Shown one piece after another: positions 30,406 to 41,136 of a stretch of DNA of 64,000 nt; within the stretch, counting starts at the first letter, position 1; every line of letters starts with the position of its first letter. A program made the position numbers and the translations under genes. This DNA is from Salsipaludibacter sp963735045 (GTDB lineage Bacteria; Actinomycetota; Nitriliruptoria; Nitriliruptorales; Nitriliruptoraceae). The stretch is taken from NCBI GenBank assembly GCA_963735045.1, contig CAVTIZ010000001.1:620001-684000 (forward strand), read 5' to 3'. The notes beneath the pieces were generated by a model. The model was not told the DNA's origin and made no database searches. It saw only the letters and a program-made list of their open reading frames with translations.

Positions 30406-30878
30406 GTCCCCCGGACCGCGGGGAGGACCCCATCGACCACCGCCTCGAGCTCGTCGTGCTGCCCGTGGCCGACCCCGATCGCAGCAAGCGGTTCTACCGG
30501 GACGTGATGGGCTGGCACGTCGACGTCGACCACGCCCCGGGGCCGGAGTTCCGGATCGTGCAGGTCACCCCGCCCGGTTCCACCTGTTCGGTCAGCTTCG
30601 GGATCGGGCTGGCCGACGGCCTGCCCGAACCCGGCAGCTACCGCGGACTGCACCTCGTCGTCACCGACGTCGTGACCGCCCGCGACCAGCTGGTGGGGCG
30701 CGGCGCGGACGTCAGCCCGGTGCGCCACCACGACGGAACCGGGTGGGCCGACGGACCGCACCCGGACCGGGCCGACTTCGCCACCTACGCCGACCTGGCC
30801 GATCCGGACGGCAACACCTGGGTGCTCCAGGAACGCGATCACCCCGGTCAGGCGCCGGGCCTGCCGGGCACGGACTGA
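30402..30878 (+). CDS. VOC-family (glyoxalase-like) protein
   Basis: The 158-residue protein is a single VOC module pair: LELVVLPVADPDRSKRFYRDVMGWHVD, FRIVQVTPPGSTCSVSFG, LHLVVTDVVTARDQLVGRGADVS and ADPDGNTWVLQER. Such proteins bind a metal through two histidines and a glutamate, and act as glyoxalases, dioxygenases or resistance proteins. It overlaps the ArsR-SRPBCC gene by ATGA and so shares its operators; a small-molecule detoxification pair is the simplest reading, unproven. Confidence 0.85.
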   Translation: MSPPDRGEDPIDHRLELVVLPVADPDRSKRFYRDVMGWHVDVDHAPGPEFRIVQVTPPGSTCSVSFGIGLADGLPEPGSYRGLHLVVTDVVTARDQLVGRGADVSPVRHHDGTGWADGPHPDRADFATYADLADPDGNTWVLQERDHPGQAPGLPGTD

Positions 30879-31106
30879 CGCCCCCGCACCGTGCGCGACC
30901 CGACGGGGCCGTGGTCTCAGCCGTGGGTCGGTTCCCGTGGCCACGGGTCGGGGCTGTCCTCGACGTCCTGCTGGCGGCCGTCCGCGGTGCGGTCCAGGAT
31001 CGCCATGGCCGGCAGGATTCGCCTCGCTGCCGCGCCGCTGGGTCCGGTGGGTGAGGGAGATCCCGTCGTCGGTGCGCAGGAGGGAGGAGGAGCCGCCCGG
31101 GCCGGG

Positions 31107-32759
31107 TCAGCCGCGCAGGTCGCGGCGGTCGAACAGGGGGATCGAGACGGCGATCAACACCACCGCGAGCCCGGCGAGCAGGCCCGCGTCCCCCCACGCC
31201 ATCCCGGTGACCAGCGGGTCACTGCCGAGGTACCAGTCGAAGGGTGACAGCGTCGCCCAGTGGGCCAGTCCCGACGACAGCGGGAGGAACGACCATGCGA
31301 AGTAGGCCAGCAACGCCACGCCGGCCGCCCCCACCACGGCGGGGCGGGTCCGCCCGGTCGCGGCCCCGATCACGAAGGCGACCGCCCCCACGACCAACCC
31401 GAACAGGGTCGCCAGCGCGGTCGTGGCCGCAAGGTTGGCCAACGACACCGCCAGCCCCGCCACCACCACCCCCAGCGCGGCGCCGGCGAACGTGGCCAGT
31501 CCCAGCACCGTCGCGGCGGCCACCATCGCCCCGGCCTTGGCCAGCAGCACGCGTCGACGCGACACGGGGTTGGCCAGCAGCAGGCCCATCGTGGCGCGCT
31601 CCTCCTCGCCGGCCAACGACGCCGCCCCGACCGAGGACAGCACCGTGACGAACCCGATCGGGATGGTCAACGAGAACAGTTCGCCCTGCAGCCAGCCGGT
31701 CGGCGTGGACATGTCGGCCTGGCCGATCATGCTCATCAAGGCGTCGGGGAAGTCGGCCAGCGCGGCCGTGAAGGCGTCGGGCAGCAGGGTGTACATCGGG
31801 CCGTAGTACGCCGCCAGCACCGCCAACACCCCCGCCACCAGCACCACCAGCCCCTGGCGGTCGGAGGTCGCCCGGGCCGCGATCGACGACACCCGTGCGG
31901 AACCGGCCATCCGCTCGGCGACGCGCTGGGTCAGTGGGTGGCTGCGCAGGCGGTCGACCAGGCTGGTGCGGCCACGCTGCTCACGCAGGTCGCGGCGGTT
32001 CACCCCGACCCACGACACCACCCCCAGCGCCACCGAGCCGGCCAGCAGCAGCGCGAGGTGGCCGACGTCGATCCCCGTCGCCTCGGGGCTGGACCCGCTG
32101 AACCAGGTCCAGGGCACGAACGCGGCGGCGCCCTCGGCCGCCGGGAACAACGGCAGCAGGGTCGCGGCCAGATAGCTGGCGACCATCACCCCGGCGGCGA
32201 CCCCGGACGCCGCCGTGCGGTTGCCCGTCCAGGCCCCGATCGCCACGGCCAGCATGCCCCAGAACACGGCGTTGGCCGCCAGGTGCACGACCAGCGCCGT
32301 GACCTGCACGCCCGTGACGTCGATGTCCAGCACGACCGGTGCCAGTTCGCCGCCGATCCACAACACGACGCTGCCCAGGACCGTCAGGAGGGCCATGCCG
32401 GCGACCTTGGCGGCAAGCACCCGGGTCCGGCTGCGAGGGTTGCCCAGCAGCAGCCCGAGGGTCCCGTCCCGTTCCTCCCCGGCGATCGAGCTCGCGCCGA
32501 TCGAGATGGCGATGCCCGCCACCGTCATGGCCCCCATGAGGTTGTAGATCGACCCGTAGGCGATGCCACCCAGCCCTCCCACGTCGGGGTTGATGCCGAA
32601 CACCTCGAGGGCCGCGGCGGGCAGGTCGTAGTAGAACGAGGTGTCGATGTCGGCGTAGATCGCGACGGTGGCGACCAGCAGCACCACGATGGCGACCGCG
32701 CCCAGGACCTCCACCAGCCACCGATCCCGCACCGACTTGGCGAAGACCGACGACACCAT
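31107..32759 (-). CDS. ABC-2 type exporter permease, tandem fused halves
   Basis: The 550-residue membrane protein consists of two similar halves, each with about six helices and the ABC-2 signature after the second helix: SSIAGEERDGTLGLLLGNPRSRTRVL in half one, ASLAGEEERATMGLLLANPVSRRRVLLAK in half two. The halves would form the complete pore with two copies of the neighbouring ATPase. The ATG shares its A with the TGA that ends the ATPase gene in its proper frame (TGATG), which shows the intended coupling. Substrate unknown; TetR control suggests drug or lipid export. Confidence 0.85.
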   Translation of the reverse strand: MVSSVFAKSVRDRWLVEVLGAVAIVVLLVATVAIYADIDTSFYYDLPAAALEVFGINPDVGGLGGIAYGSIYNLMGAMTVAGIAISIGASSIAGEERDGTLGLLLGNPRSRTRVLAAKVAGMALLTVLGSVVLWIGGELAPVVLDIDVTGVQVTALVVHLAANAVFWGMLAVAIGAWTGNRTAASGVAAGVMVASYLAATLLPLFPAAEGAAAFVPWTWFSGSSPEATGIDVGHLALLLAGSVALGVVSWVGVNRRDLREQRGRTSLVDRLRSHPLTQRVAERMAGSARVSSIAARATSDRQGLVVLVAGVLAVLAAYYGPMYTLLPDAFTAALADFPDALMSMIGQADMSTPTGWLQGELFSLTIPIGFVTVLSSVGAASLAGEEERATMGLLLANPVSRRRVLLAKAGAMVAAATVLGLATFAGAALGVVVAGLAVSLANLAATTALATLFGLVVGAVAFVIGAATGRTRPAVVGAAGVALLAYFAWSFLPLSSGLAHWATLSPFDWYLGSDPLVTGMAWGDAGLLAGLAVVLIAVSIPLFDRRDLRG

Positions 32760-33801
32760 CAGGCGTCCACCCCCTCGCGAGGACCGCCCGCTCCGGTTGC
32801 GTCCCCAGCCGAGCCGGGGGGCGGGTCGGGGGCCGGGTCGGGGCCGGGTCTGGGGCCGGGTCTGGGGCTTGGTCGGGGGCCGGGTCTGGGGCCGGGTCGT
32901 CGCGGTAGTAGGTCAGGAAGATCTCCTCGAGGTCGGCCTCCTCGCTGTTGATGTCGACCAGGTGGTGGCGCCCGGTGGCCACCGCCAGCAGTTCCTCCAT
33001 GTGCCCGTCGAAGGACACCTGCACGGTCCGATCCTGGACCACGACGTCGCGGACGCCGGCGACCGCCGCGAACTCCTCGGCCGGCACCGGCGCGTCGAAC
33101 ACCAGCTCCACCCGGCGGATCGCCTTGGAGCGCAGGTCGTGCACCCCCTCGACGTCGACCAGGTGGCCGTTGCGGATGATCCCGACCCGGTCGGCGACCC
33201 GCTGCACCTCCGACAGGGTGTGGCTGGACAGGAAGATGGTCGTGCCGGTGGCGGCGACCTCGCGCATGAGCTCCTGGAAGGACTGCTGGACCAGCGGGTC
33301 CAGGCCCGTCGATGGCTCGTCCATGACGATGACCTCGGGCCGGTTCATGAAGGCCTGGACCAGGCCGACCTTCTGCCGGTTGCCACTGGACAGTTCGCCG
33401 ACCTTCCTGGACAGGTCGGCCCCGAAGCGTTCGACCAGGGCGTCGACGACGTCCTGGTCGACACCCCCACGCAGGTTGGCGAAGTAGGTCAGGGTGTCCC
33501 GGCCGGTCAGGTTGGGATACAGCGACAGGTCCGAGGGCAGGTAGCCGAGGTGGCGCCGGATCTCGACGGCGTCGGCGTGGCTGTCCAGCCCGAGGATCCG
33601 CGCGCGTCCGGCGGTCGGGTGGATGAGGTCCAGCATGGTCCGGATCGTGGTGGTCTTGCCGGCCCCGTTGGGTCCCAGGAAGCCGAAGATCTCGCCGCGG
33701 TGGACCTCGAGGTCGAGGTCGACCAGGGCCTCGACGTCGCCGTAGTGCTTGGTCAGGCCCTCGGTGTGGATCGCCGGGGCGTCGGATGGGGTGGCGGTCA
33801 T
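32759..33801 (-). pseudogene. ABC exporter ATPase with a one-base repeat-tract frameshift near its end
   Basis: The first 300 residues are an intact ATPase: FGFLGPNGAGKTTTIRTM (Walker A), LSSGNRQKVGLVQAF (signature), VIVMDEPSTGLDP (Walker B) and a DUF4162-like C-terminal part ending EEIFLTYYRDD. A 12-base repeat encoding DPAP units follows; one unit (32833-32843) has only 11 bases. As a result the frame misses its stop and would run to 31981, out of frame through the permease gene. With one base restored, the protein would end GPREGVDA at 32759, with TGA overlapping the permease ATG. All ATPase motifs lie upstream of the shift, so activity may survive. Sequencing error is possible. Confidence 0.8.
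32821..32899 (-). repeat. 12-base coding tandem repeat in the ABC ATPase gene
   Basis: Units of the CCGGGTCTGGGG type (plus strand) occur six times with a partial seventh. Five are 12 bases long and one is 11. It encodes Asp-Pro-Ala-Pro repeats. Confidence 0.9.
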
Positions 33802-33859
33802 GGCCCTGCCTCGTCTGCATCGATGTCGGTCGTCTCGGTGGCGCATCCCCGACGCGACG

Positions 33860-34573
33860 TCAGGGCGTGGTGGCGTCCCCCACCCGCGAGGCCGGTGGAT
33901 CGGGGTCGTGGGTCCGCGCGTCGTGGCGCGACTCCGACCGGAACGCCGCCCGGAAGCGGTCGTCGGTGAAGATCCCGTCGGTGTAGAGGTCCAGCAGCGG
34001 CTCGGCCAGACGCAGCATCGCCGTCGGGTCGTCCGGGGCGCCCAGGACCCGGCGCAGGTGGGGCAGCAGCAGCATGTTCCCCAGGTCGGCGTTGAGGACC
34101 GCCGCTGCCCGGGCCGATTCGTCGTCGGTCGGGACGAGCACGCCCGCCGCCACGCCGGCCTGCATGGCGTCGATCGTGTCGGCGTGGAGCCGGTCGTAGA
34201 AACGACGCCCCAGTTCGCTGTCCTCGGACAGTGACCGGGCGAGGTAGGCCAGGGTGGGGGCGTGCTGGGCGAGCAGGTCCTCGTAGTCGTCACGCGACCA
34301 GGTCATCGACCCGGTCATCGCCGCGACGTTGCCCGCGTGGATCTGGTCCAGGAGGTCACGGTCGACCGCTGCTCGCAGTCCCTCCTTGGACCCGAAGTGG
34401 TGGACCACCAGGGCCGCGGACACGCCCGCCCGGTCGGCGATGTCGCGCACCGTCGACGAGCGGAACCCCCGTGCCCCGAACAGGTGCAGCGCGGCGTCCC
34501 GGATCCGCGCACGCGCCGTCCGGTCGTCGTCGTGGCCCGCCTGGTCGAGGCCCGGGGCAGATGCTGAACTCAT
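33860..34573 (-). CDS. TetR-family regulator of the ABC exporter
   Basis: The 237-residue protein has an N-terminal TetR helix-turn-helix (ARIRDAALHLFGARGFRSSTVRDIADRAGVSAALVVHHFGSKEGLR) and a helical ligand domain with a C-terminal TetR_C-like half. The ATG at 34573 is 7 bases after the predicted -10, so the message is close to leaderless; no ribosome site precedes it. It lies 58 bases before the ATPase gene on the same strand and probably represses both itself and the exporter through the two operators at its start. The ligand is unknown. Confidence 0.85.
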   Translation of the reverse strand: MSSASAPGLDQAGHDDDRTARARIRDAALHLFGARGFRSSTVRDIADRAGVSAALVVHHFGSKEGLRAAVDRDLLDQIHAGNVAAMTGSMTWSRDDYEDLLAQHAPTLAYLARSLSEDSELGRRFYDRLHADTIDAMQAGVAAGVLVPTDDESARAAAVLNADLGNMLLLPHLRRVLGAPDDPTAMLRLAEPLLDLYTDGIFTDDRFRAAFRSESRHDARTHDPDPPASRVGDATTP

Positions 34574-34579
34574 GTTCAG
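34564..34579. promoter_or_regulatory. TetR operator copy 1, over the start codon
   Basis: CTGAACTCATGTTCAG has perfect 6-base arms and covers the TetR ATG (34571-34573). Confidence 0.75.
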
Positions 34580-34580
34580 C

Positions 34581-34586
34581 ATCCTA
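34581..34586 (-). promoter_or_regulatory. Predicted -10 element (TAGGAT) for the TetR-ABC operon
   Basis: TAGGAT on the minus strand is between the two operators, 7 bases before the ATG, as in leaderless actinobacterial messages. Confidence 0.6.
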
Positions 34587-34599
34587 AACATCTGTTCAG
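34584..34599. promoter_or_regulatory. TetR operator copy 2
   Basis: CTAAACATCTGTTCAG repeats the first operator with one arm mismatch, 20 bases away, and overlaps the -10. Bound repressor would block polymerase. Confidence 0.7.
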
Positions 34600-34634
34600 C
34601 CCTCGTCAACCGTTGCGGCGCGACGACCCGTGGG

Positions 34635-36833
34635 TCAGATGAAGGCGGACTCCAGCCCGGAGTCGCGCACGAACACGCACGGGGTCCGCGACCCGGCGAT
34701 GATCCCGCGCAGGGCGTCGAAGTCGACCCTTGGCCCGAGCGCGAAGATGCTTGCGTCGGCGACGGGCGCGACCGCGAGCGCGTCGAGGAAGCCGCGGTTG
34801 ACCACGTGCACGCCCGGGGGCCCCGGCAACCGGGCCAGCTCCCCCAGGCTGTGGAGGTAGCCGTCGGCCTCGTGGAGCTGGTCCAGGTCGCGCACGGCGG
34901 TCACCAGGTTGATGTCGCCGCCCCAGTTGCGCCGGAGCTTGTAGGCCAACAGGATCGCCAGGTGCGAGTGCTGCAACTCCGTGCTGACGGCCCACTCCGG
35001 ACCCTGCTCACGGATCCACAGGTTGATCACGCCGCGGCCGCCCAACCGTCCGGGGTGCTCGCTGGCCAGCATCAGGACCCCGAGGTTCGCCGCGGCCGCC
35101 TCCGCCAGCACCGCGGTGGCGTGGCGCTCCTCCTCGGGGTCCCGGGGGAAGTCCAGGAAGACGATGTTGGCGCCGGACGCGGCATCCCCCGACGCCCGCA
35201 CGGAGGCCAGGAACCCGCGTTCCCAGCTGACCTCGTCGATCACCGACCAGGCCGTGGCGACGTTGTCCTGGCGCAGGTAGTCGCTGGACCGGGTCAGGGC
35301 CGCGGTCAGTTCGGGGTCCTCGTCCTCGCCGTGGCGGATCCCGACGAACTTGACCGACCCCTTGGGGAAGGTGACGTCACGCAGGAACGAACTGGCGGCG
35401 TGCAACGCGTCGATGTCGGCGACCGGGGCCAGCACGCGCGGACGCCACCCGCGCTCGGCGGATCGGCGGGCGGCGATGGCGCGCCGCGACGCCCACCGGG
35501 CGATGCCGGCGAACACGTCACCACGGATGTCGCTGAACGGACTGTCGAGGTTGCGTCGCACCAGCAGGACGAAGACGACCACGATCGCGATCACGGCGAC
35601 GGCGGCGAAGACCGGGTTGATGACCACCATCGCGACGATACAGCCGGTCGCCCCGACCACTGGCACGGACCGCGGGAACCGCAGGGTCGGCCGGAAGGTC
35701 TCGAGGTCCAGCACCTCTTCGATCAGCACGACCACGTTGATGGTGCCGTAGGCGATCAGGAAGAACAGCGTGATCACCGGGGCGATGGCGTTGAGGTCAC
35801 GCAGCATGATCGCGGCCAGGGCGATCCCGGCCGTCACCAGCAACGCGTTGCGCGGCTCGCCGGCACGGGTCCGGGCGGCGAACCACGACGACTTCGGCAG
35901 CAGTTGTGCCTGCCCGAGTGCCTGCAGGATCCGGGGGGCGCCGACCATCGACGCCAGCGCCGACGAGAACGTCGCCCCGAGCAGCCCACCCAGCACGGCC
36001 GGTCCCCAGGCCGAGCGCGTCACCATGACGAGGTAGTCGCGAACCAGCACCTCGGGCGTGGCCGACCGTGACAGCCACCAGGCCGCGGCGAGATAGACGA
36101 CCAGGGTCAGCCCGACCGCGCTCAGCGTGCCAAGCGGGATGCTCCGGCGGGAGTCCTTCAGTTCGCCGGACAGGTTCACCCCGGCCATGATCCCGGTCGT
36201 GGCCGGGAAGAACACCGCGAACACCCCCCAGAAGTCCGTCCCCTGGAACCCCGTCTCCACGGCCCCCGGGTAGGTCCCGACCAGCGTCGGCGTGATGTCC
36301 ATCGACCCGGTGGCGGCCGCCACCGCCACCGACACCAGCGAGGCCACGATCAACCCGAGGATGACGTACTGGACCCGGAAGGCGAACGCGGCGCTGACCA
36401 TCGCGATCGCGATGAGCAGCCCGAAGGTCACCAGGTCCACCACCAGCGGCGGGTGGTCCGGGAACACGAACTCCCACCCCCCGCGGAAGCCGAACACGTA
36501 CAACGCGACGGCCAGCGTCTGGGACAGGTACAGCGGCACCCCGACGGCGCCCCCCGCCTCCAGGCCCAGCGAGCGCGAGATGATCGCGTAGGCCCCACCA
36601 CCGGTCAGCGGGGTGTTGGTCGCGATCGAGGCGATGGACATCGCCGTGGTGCCCGTGATGGCGTAGCCCAGCAGGATCACCGCGACCGCACCCAGCAGCC
36701 CGGCGTTGCCGACCACCCACCCGGTGCGCAGGTACAGGATGACGCCGAGGATGGTCAGCAACGTCGGGACGAAGACCCCCTCGAAGGTGCCGTAGCGACG
36801 GGGCCCGCCCGCTGGTCGGTCCGGGGCTGCCAT
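34635..36833 (-). CDS. Cation-chloride-cotransporter-like APC-family permease
   Basis: The 732-residue membrane protein has about 12 helices in its first 500 residues. It opens with YGTFEGVFVPTLLTILGVILYLRTGWVVGNAG, the SLC12 (Na-K-Cl cotransporter) N-terminal signature, and contains NTPLTGGGAYAIISRSLG and GVNLSGELKDSRRSIPLGT. The last 230 residues are a soluble domain with LGVLMLASEHPGRLGG and INLWIREQGPEW, as in the SLC12 C-terminal domain. Relatives move K+, Na+ and Cl- or amino acids together. ATG 36833 is preferred to the ATG two codons earlier, because AAGGA is 9 bases from it. No partner genes are adjacent. Confidence 0.85.
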   Translation of the reverse strand: MAAPDRPAGGPRRYGTFEGVFVPTLLTILGVILYLRTGWVVGNAGLLGAVAVILLGYAITGTTAMSIASIATNTPLTGGGAYAIISRSLGLEAGGAVGVPLYLSQTLAVALYVFGFRGGWEFVFPDHPPLVVDLVTFGLLIAIAMVSAAFAFRVQYVILGLIVASLVSVAVAAATGSMDITPTLVGTYPGAVETGFQGTDFWGVFAVFFPATTGIMAGVNLSGELKDSRRSIPLGTLSAVGLTLVVYLAAAWWLSRSATPEVLVRDYLVMVTRSAWGPAVLGGLLGATFSSALASMVGAPRILQALGQAQLLPKSSWFAARTRAGEPRNALLVTAGIALAAIMLRDLNAIAPVITLFFLIAYGTINVVVLIEEVLDLETFRPTLRFPRSVPVVGATGCIVAMVVINPVFAAVAVIAIVVVFVLLVRRNLDSPFSDIRGDVFAGIARWASRRAIAARRSAERGWRPRVLAPVADIDALHAASSFLRDVTFPKGSVKFVGIRHGEDEDPELTAALTRSSDYLRQDNVATAWSVIDEVSWERGFLASVRASGDAASGANIVFLDFPRDPEEERHATAVLAEAAAANLGVLMLASEHPGRLGGRGVINLWIREQGPEWAVSTELQHSHLAILLAYKLRRNWGGDINLVTAVRDLDQLHEADGYLHSLGELARLPGPPGVHVVNRGFLDALAVAPVADASIFALGPRVDFDALRGIIAGSRTPCVFVRDSGLESAFI

Positions 36834-37463
36834 GCGCATCGGTCCTTGCCGTGGGTCTCCGGGCGTGGCGTGCTCGACGAGCCGGCGCGTCGAGCGGTCG
36901 AAGCCTAGCGATGCGCGCTGGGGCGTCGTCGCCGTGCGCGACGCGCCCGGGCACGGCCACCCAGCCCGATGTGGCGGGCTACGGTCGATGATGCCCGCTC
37001 CGGACCTCGGCGGACACGTCCTTTCCTCATCGCTGGGGTCCATCCCCGCGTCGGCCTGTCGGCTGAACGTGGTGGACACCGCGCCGATCCGAGCGGTCCT
37101 TCCTGCGCTCCGGCCCAACCCCAGACACCTGGGGGAAGTGACGCCGTCGTGCTCCGAGTCACGTCACCCGGCCTGATGTGCCGTGTGTGGCCAGGCAGGC
37201 GCGCGGGGGTGTCGAGGGGTTCCTGCCGACGCCGGGGGGAGTCGGGCGGGGACCCCTCGACCCACACCCATCCACCCATGCCGCCCGACGGCCCCCGACG
37301 GGCGTGCCCGTCCGTGGTCGAGCCGACGACGGACCGACGGGACGGGCCACGAGCTCGCGTCCCAGGAGGCCGCCATGGCTCGGACGGCCGTGACCACCAC
37401 GTGGCGCGCGAATCCGGTCGGCGACGCCCGGCCGAGCCGCTCGCGCCGTGCCGGGCCGCGCCG
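36834..37463. other. 630-base gene-free stretch between the transporter and GAF-ANTAR gene 1
   Basis: No convincing coding frame, tRNA or repeat is seen. A TACGGT at 36980-36985 on the plus strand resembles a -10 element. It lies 478 bases before the next gene, so a long leader or a small RNA could be present, but nothing in the sequence proves it. Confidence 0.4.
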
Positions 37464-38153
37464 ATGACGGGTCCCCGCGTCCAGCGCCTGCTCGGCGTCG
37501 TCGGCGACCAGCCGCCCGGTGACCTCACGACCCGCGTGTGCGGTGCTGCGACCGAGGTGCTCCACGGCGTCGGAGTCGGACTGTCACTGGTCACCGAGCA
37601 GATCCTGACCCCGGTCGGGGCCACCCGCGAGGCCCGTCCCAGCGAACGCCTCCAGGCCGACCTCGGCGAGGGCCCCGGCTTCGACGTCGGGCACACGGGT
37701 CAGACGGTCGCCGTCCCCGACCTGGCCCGCACCTCGCCGTGGCCCGTGCTCGGCCCCGCGATCGTGGAATGCGGCATCCGCGCCGTGTTCGGCTTCCCAC
37801 TGGCCAGCGCTGGGGTCGACCTCGGCGCGATGACCGTCTACCGGGCACGACCCGGCGAGCTGTCCGACGACGAGCACGCCGACGCGCTGGTGCTGGCGAC
37901 GATGTCGACCGACCTGCTCCTGGGGATGCAGGCCGACCGGGCCCACGAGGACGTCCCCGGGACCGTCGACGAGCCGGCCGCGGGCGAGTGGGTGGTCCAC
38001 CAGGCCTGTGGCATGGTCGCCGAACAACTCCGGGTGACCGTGGGGGAGGCCCTGGCCGGCCTGCGTGCCCGCGCCTTCGCCACCGGGCAGCCGCTGGAGC
38101 TGGTCGCCGGGGACGTGGTGGCCCGGAGGCTGCGACTGGACGGCCGGTCGTGA
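37464..38153 (+). CDS. GAF-ANTAR domain protein 1
   Basis: The 229-residue protein has a GAF-like sensor in residues 10-155 (LSLVTEQILTPVGATREARPSERLQADLGEGPGFD, GIRAVFGFPLASAGVDLGAMTVYRARPGELSDDE). A C-terminal ANTAR segment of about 55 residues follows (VHQACGMVAEQLRVTVGEALAGLRARAFATGQPLELVAGDVVARRL). ANTAR domains bind paired RNA hairpins and prevent transcription termination. The first ANTAR helix shows Ala-Cys-Gly-Met where the family usually has AKG, so binding could be altered. The ATG has no good ribosome site. A second such gene follows after 112 bases. Confidence 0.8.
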   Translation: MTGPRVQRLLGVVGDQPPGDLTTRVCGAATEVLHGVGVGLSLVTEQILTPVGATREARPSERLQADLGEGPGFDVGHTGQTVAVPDLARTSPWPVLGPAIVECGIRAVFGFPLASAGVDLGAMTVYRARPGELSDDEHADALVLATMSTDLLLGMQADRAHEDVPGTVDEPAAGEWVVHQACGMVAEQLRVTVGEALAGLRARAFATGQPLELVAGDVVARRLRLDGRS

Positions 38154-38216
38154 CCGCCTCCGACGCGCGCACCGACGTCCTGTCCTTTGACCACCTCGGG
38201 ACCGGTCGCCGGGTCC

Positions 38217-38222
38217 TACCGT
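38217..38222 (+). promoter_or_regulatory. Predicted -10 element (TACCGT) for GAF-ANTAR gene 2
   Basis: TACCGT lies 43 bases before the GTG at 38266. A TTGACC at 38187-38192 is upstream, but the 24-base spacer is long. Confidence 0.35.
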
Positions 38223-38265
38223 GGGTGGTGCGTGACCCCCGATCCCGTGCGAGGAGGATCGCGCC

Positions 38266-39027
38266 GTGATCCCAGACGACCGCAACGAGGACTGGCGCCG
38301 GACGCTGGTGGACACGCTGGTGTCCCTCGCCGACACGCTGACCGAGGACTTCGACGTCGTCGAGTTCCTGCACACCCTCACCCAGGGAACCGTCCAGCTC
38401 GGACTGGCCGCCGAGAGCGGCATCCTGCTCGCCGACGCCGACGACCACCTCCACGTGATGGCGGCCTCGCGGGAGCGGACCCGCCTGCTCGAGCTGTTCC
38501 AGCTCCAGAGCCGCGAGGGACCCTGCCTCGACGCCTGGCGCAGCGGTGTCCCGGTCGTGGTCGACGACCTCGAACAGGCCGCCGAGCGCTGGCCCACCTT
38601 CGTGCCCGAGGCCCTCTCGGTCGGGTTCCGCTCGGTGTTCGCGGTGCCCCTGTCCCTGCGCGACCGGCAGCTGGGCGCCCTCAACCTGTTCAACGTCGAG
38701 GTCCACGAACCCGTCCGTGACGACCGCGTCGTGACCCAGGGGCTGGCCGACATCGCCGCGATCGGACTGCTCCAGCACCGCACGCTGCTCGAGTCCCAAC
38801 TGGCGGCCCAACAACTCCAGAACGCGCTCAAGAGCCGCATCATGGTCGAGCAGGCCAAGGGGATCCTGGCCGAGCGCTACGGCGGCACCATCGACGAGTC
38901 CTTCGAGCGCCTGCGGGCGTTCTCGCGTGACCACAACCGCCGGCTCAGCGACGTCGCTCGGCTGGTCGTCGACGGGGTCGCCGAGCTCCCGCCCGTCCAG
39001 GGTCCCGACACCGACGGCGACACCTGA
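38266..39027 (+). CDS. GAF-ANTAR domain protein 2
   Basis: The 253-residue protein has a GAF domain (residues 20-170: GTVQLGLAAESGILLADADDHLHVMAASRE, QSREGPCLDAWRSGVPV, FRSVFAVPLSLRDRQLGALNLF) and an ANTAR domain at 185-240 with the canonical VEQAKGILAERYGGTIDESFERLRAFSRDHNRRLSDVARLVV. The GPCLDA cysteine is a family feature. GAGGAGG lies 8 bases before the GTG. Together with the gene upstream it may sense a signal and control an RNA terminator elsewhere; no matching hairpin pair was found nearby. Confidence 0.9.
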   Translation: MIPDDRNEDWRRTLVDTLVSLADTLTEDFDVVEFLHTLTQGTVQLGLAAESGILLADADDHLHVMAASRERTRLLELFQLQSREGPCLDAWRSGVPVVVDDLEQAAERWPTFVPEALSVGFRSVFAVPLSLRDRQLGALNLFNVEVHEPVRDDRVVTQGLADIAAIGLLQHRTLLESQLAAQQLQNALKSRIMVEQAKGILAERYGGTIDESFERLRAFSRDHNRRLSDVARLVVDGVAELPPVQGPDTDGDT

Positions 39028-39065
39028 GGACCCGGGTCGGGCCGGAGCGGGCCGCAGCAGGGGCG

Positions 39066-41045
<1,980 letters not shown>

Positions 41046-41136
41046 GGTGGGACTCCGACACGATTCGACGGGTGGGCGGTGGGTGCCATCATGCCCGAGC
41101 GAGGTCCCGCGGAGGGCCCGAGCGCCCGGTCGACCG

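Noticed and set aside
31981..32758. A 259-residue C-terminal extension of the ABC ATPase overlapping the permease gene
   Set aside because: It is an out-of-frame shadow of the permease sequence, produced by the one-base shift in the repeat tract.
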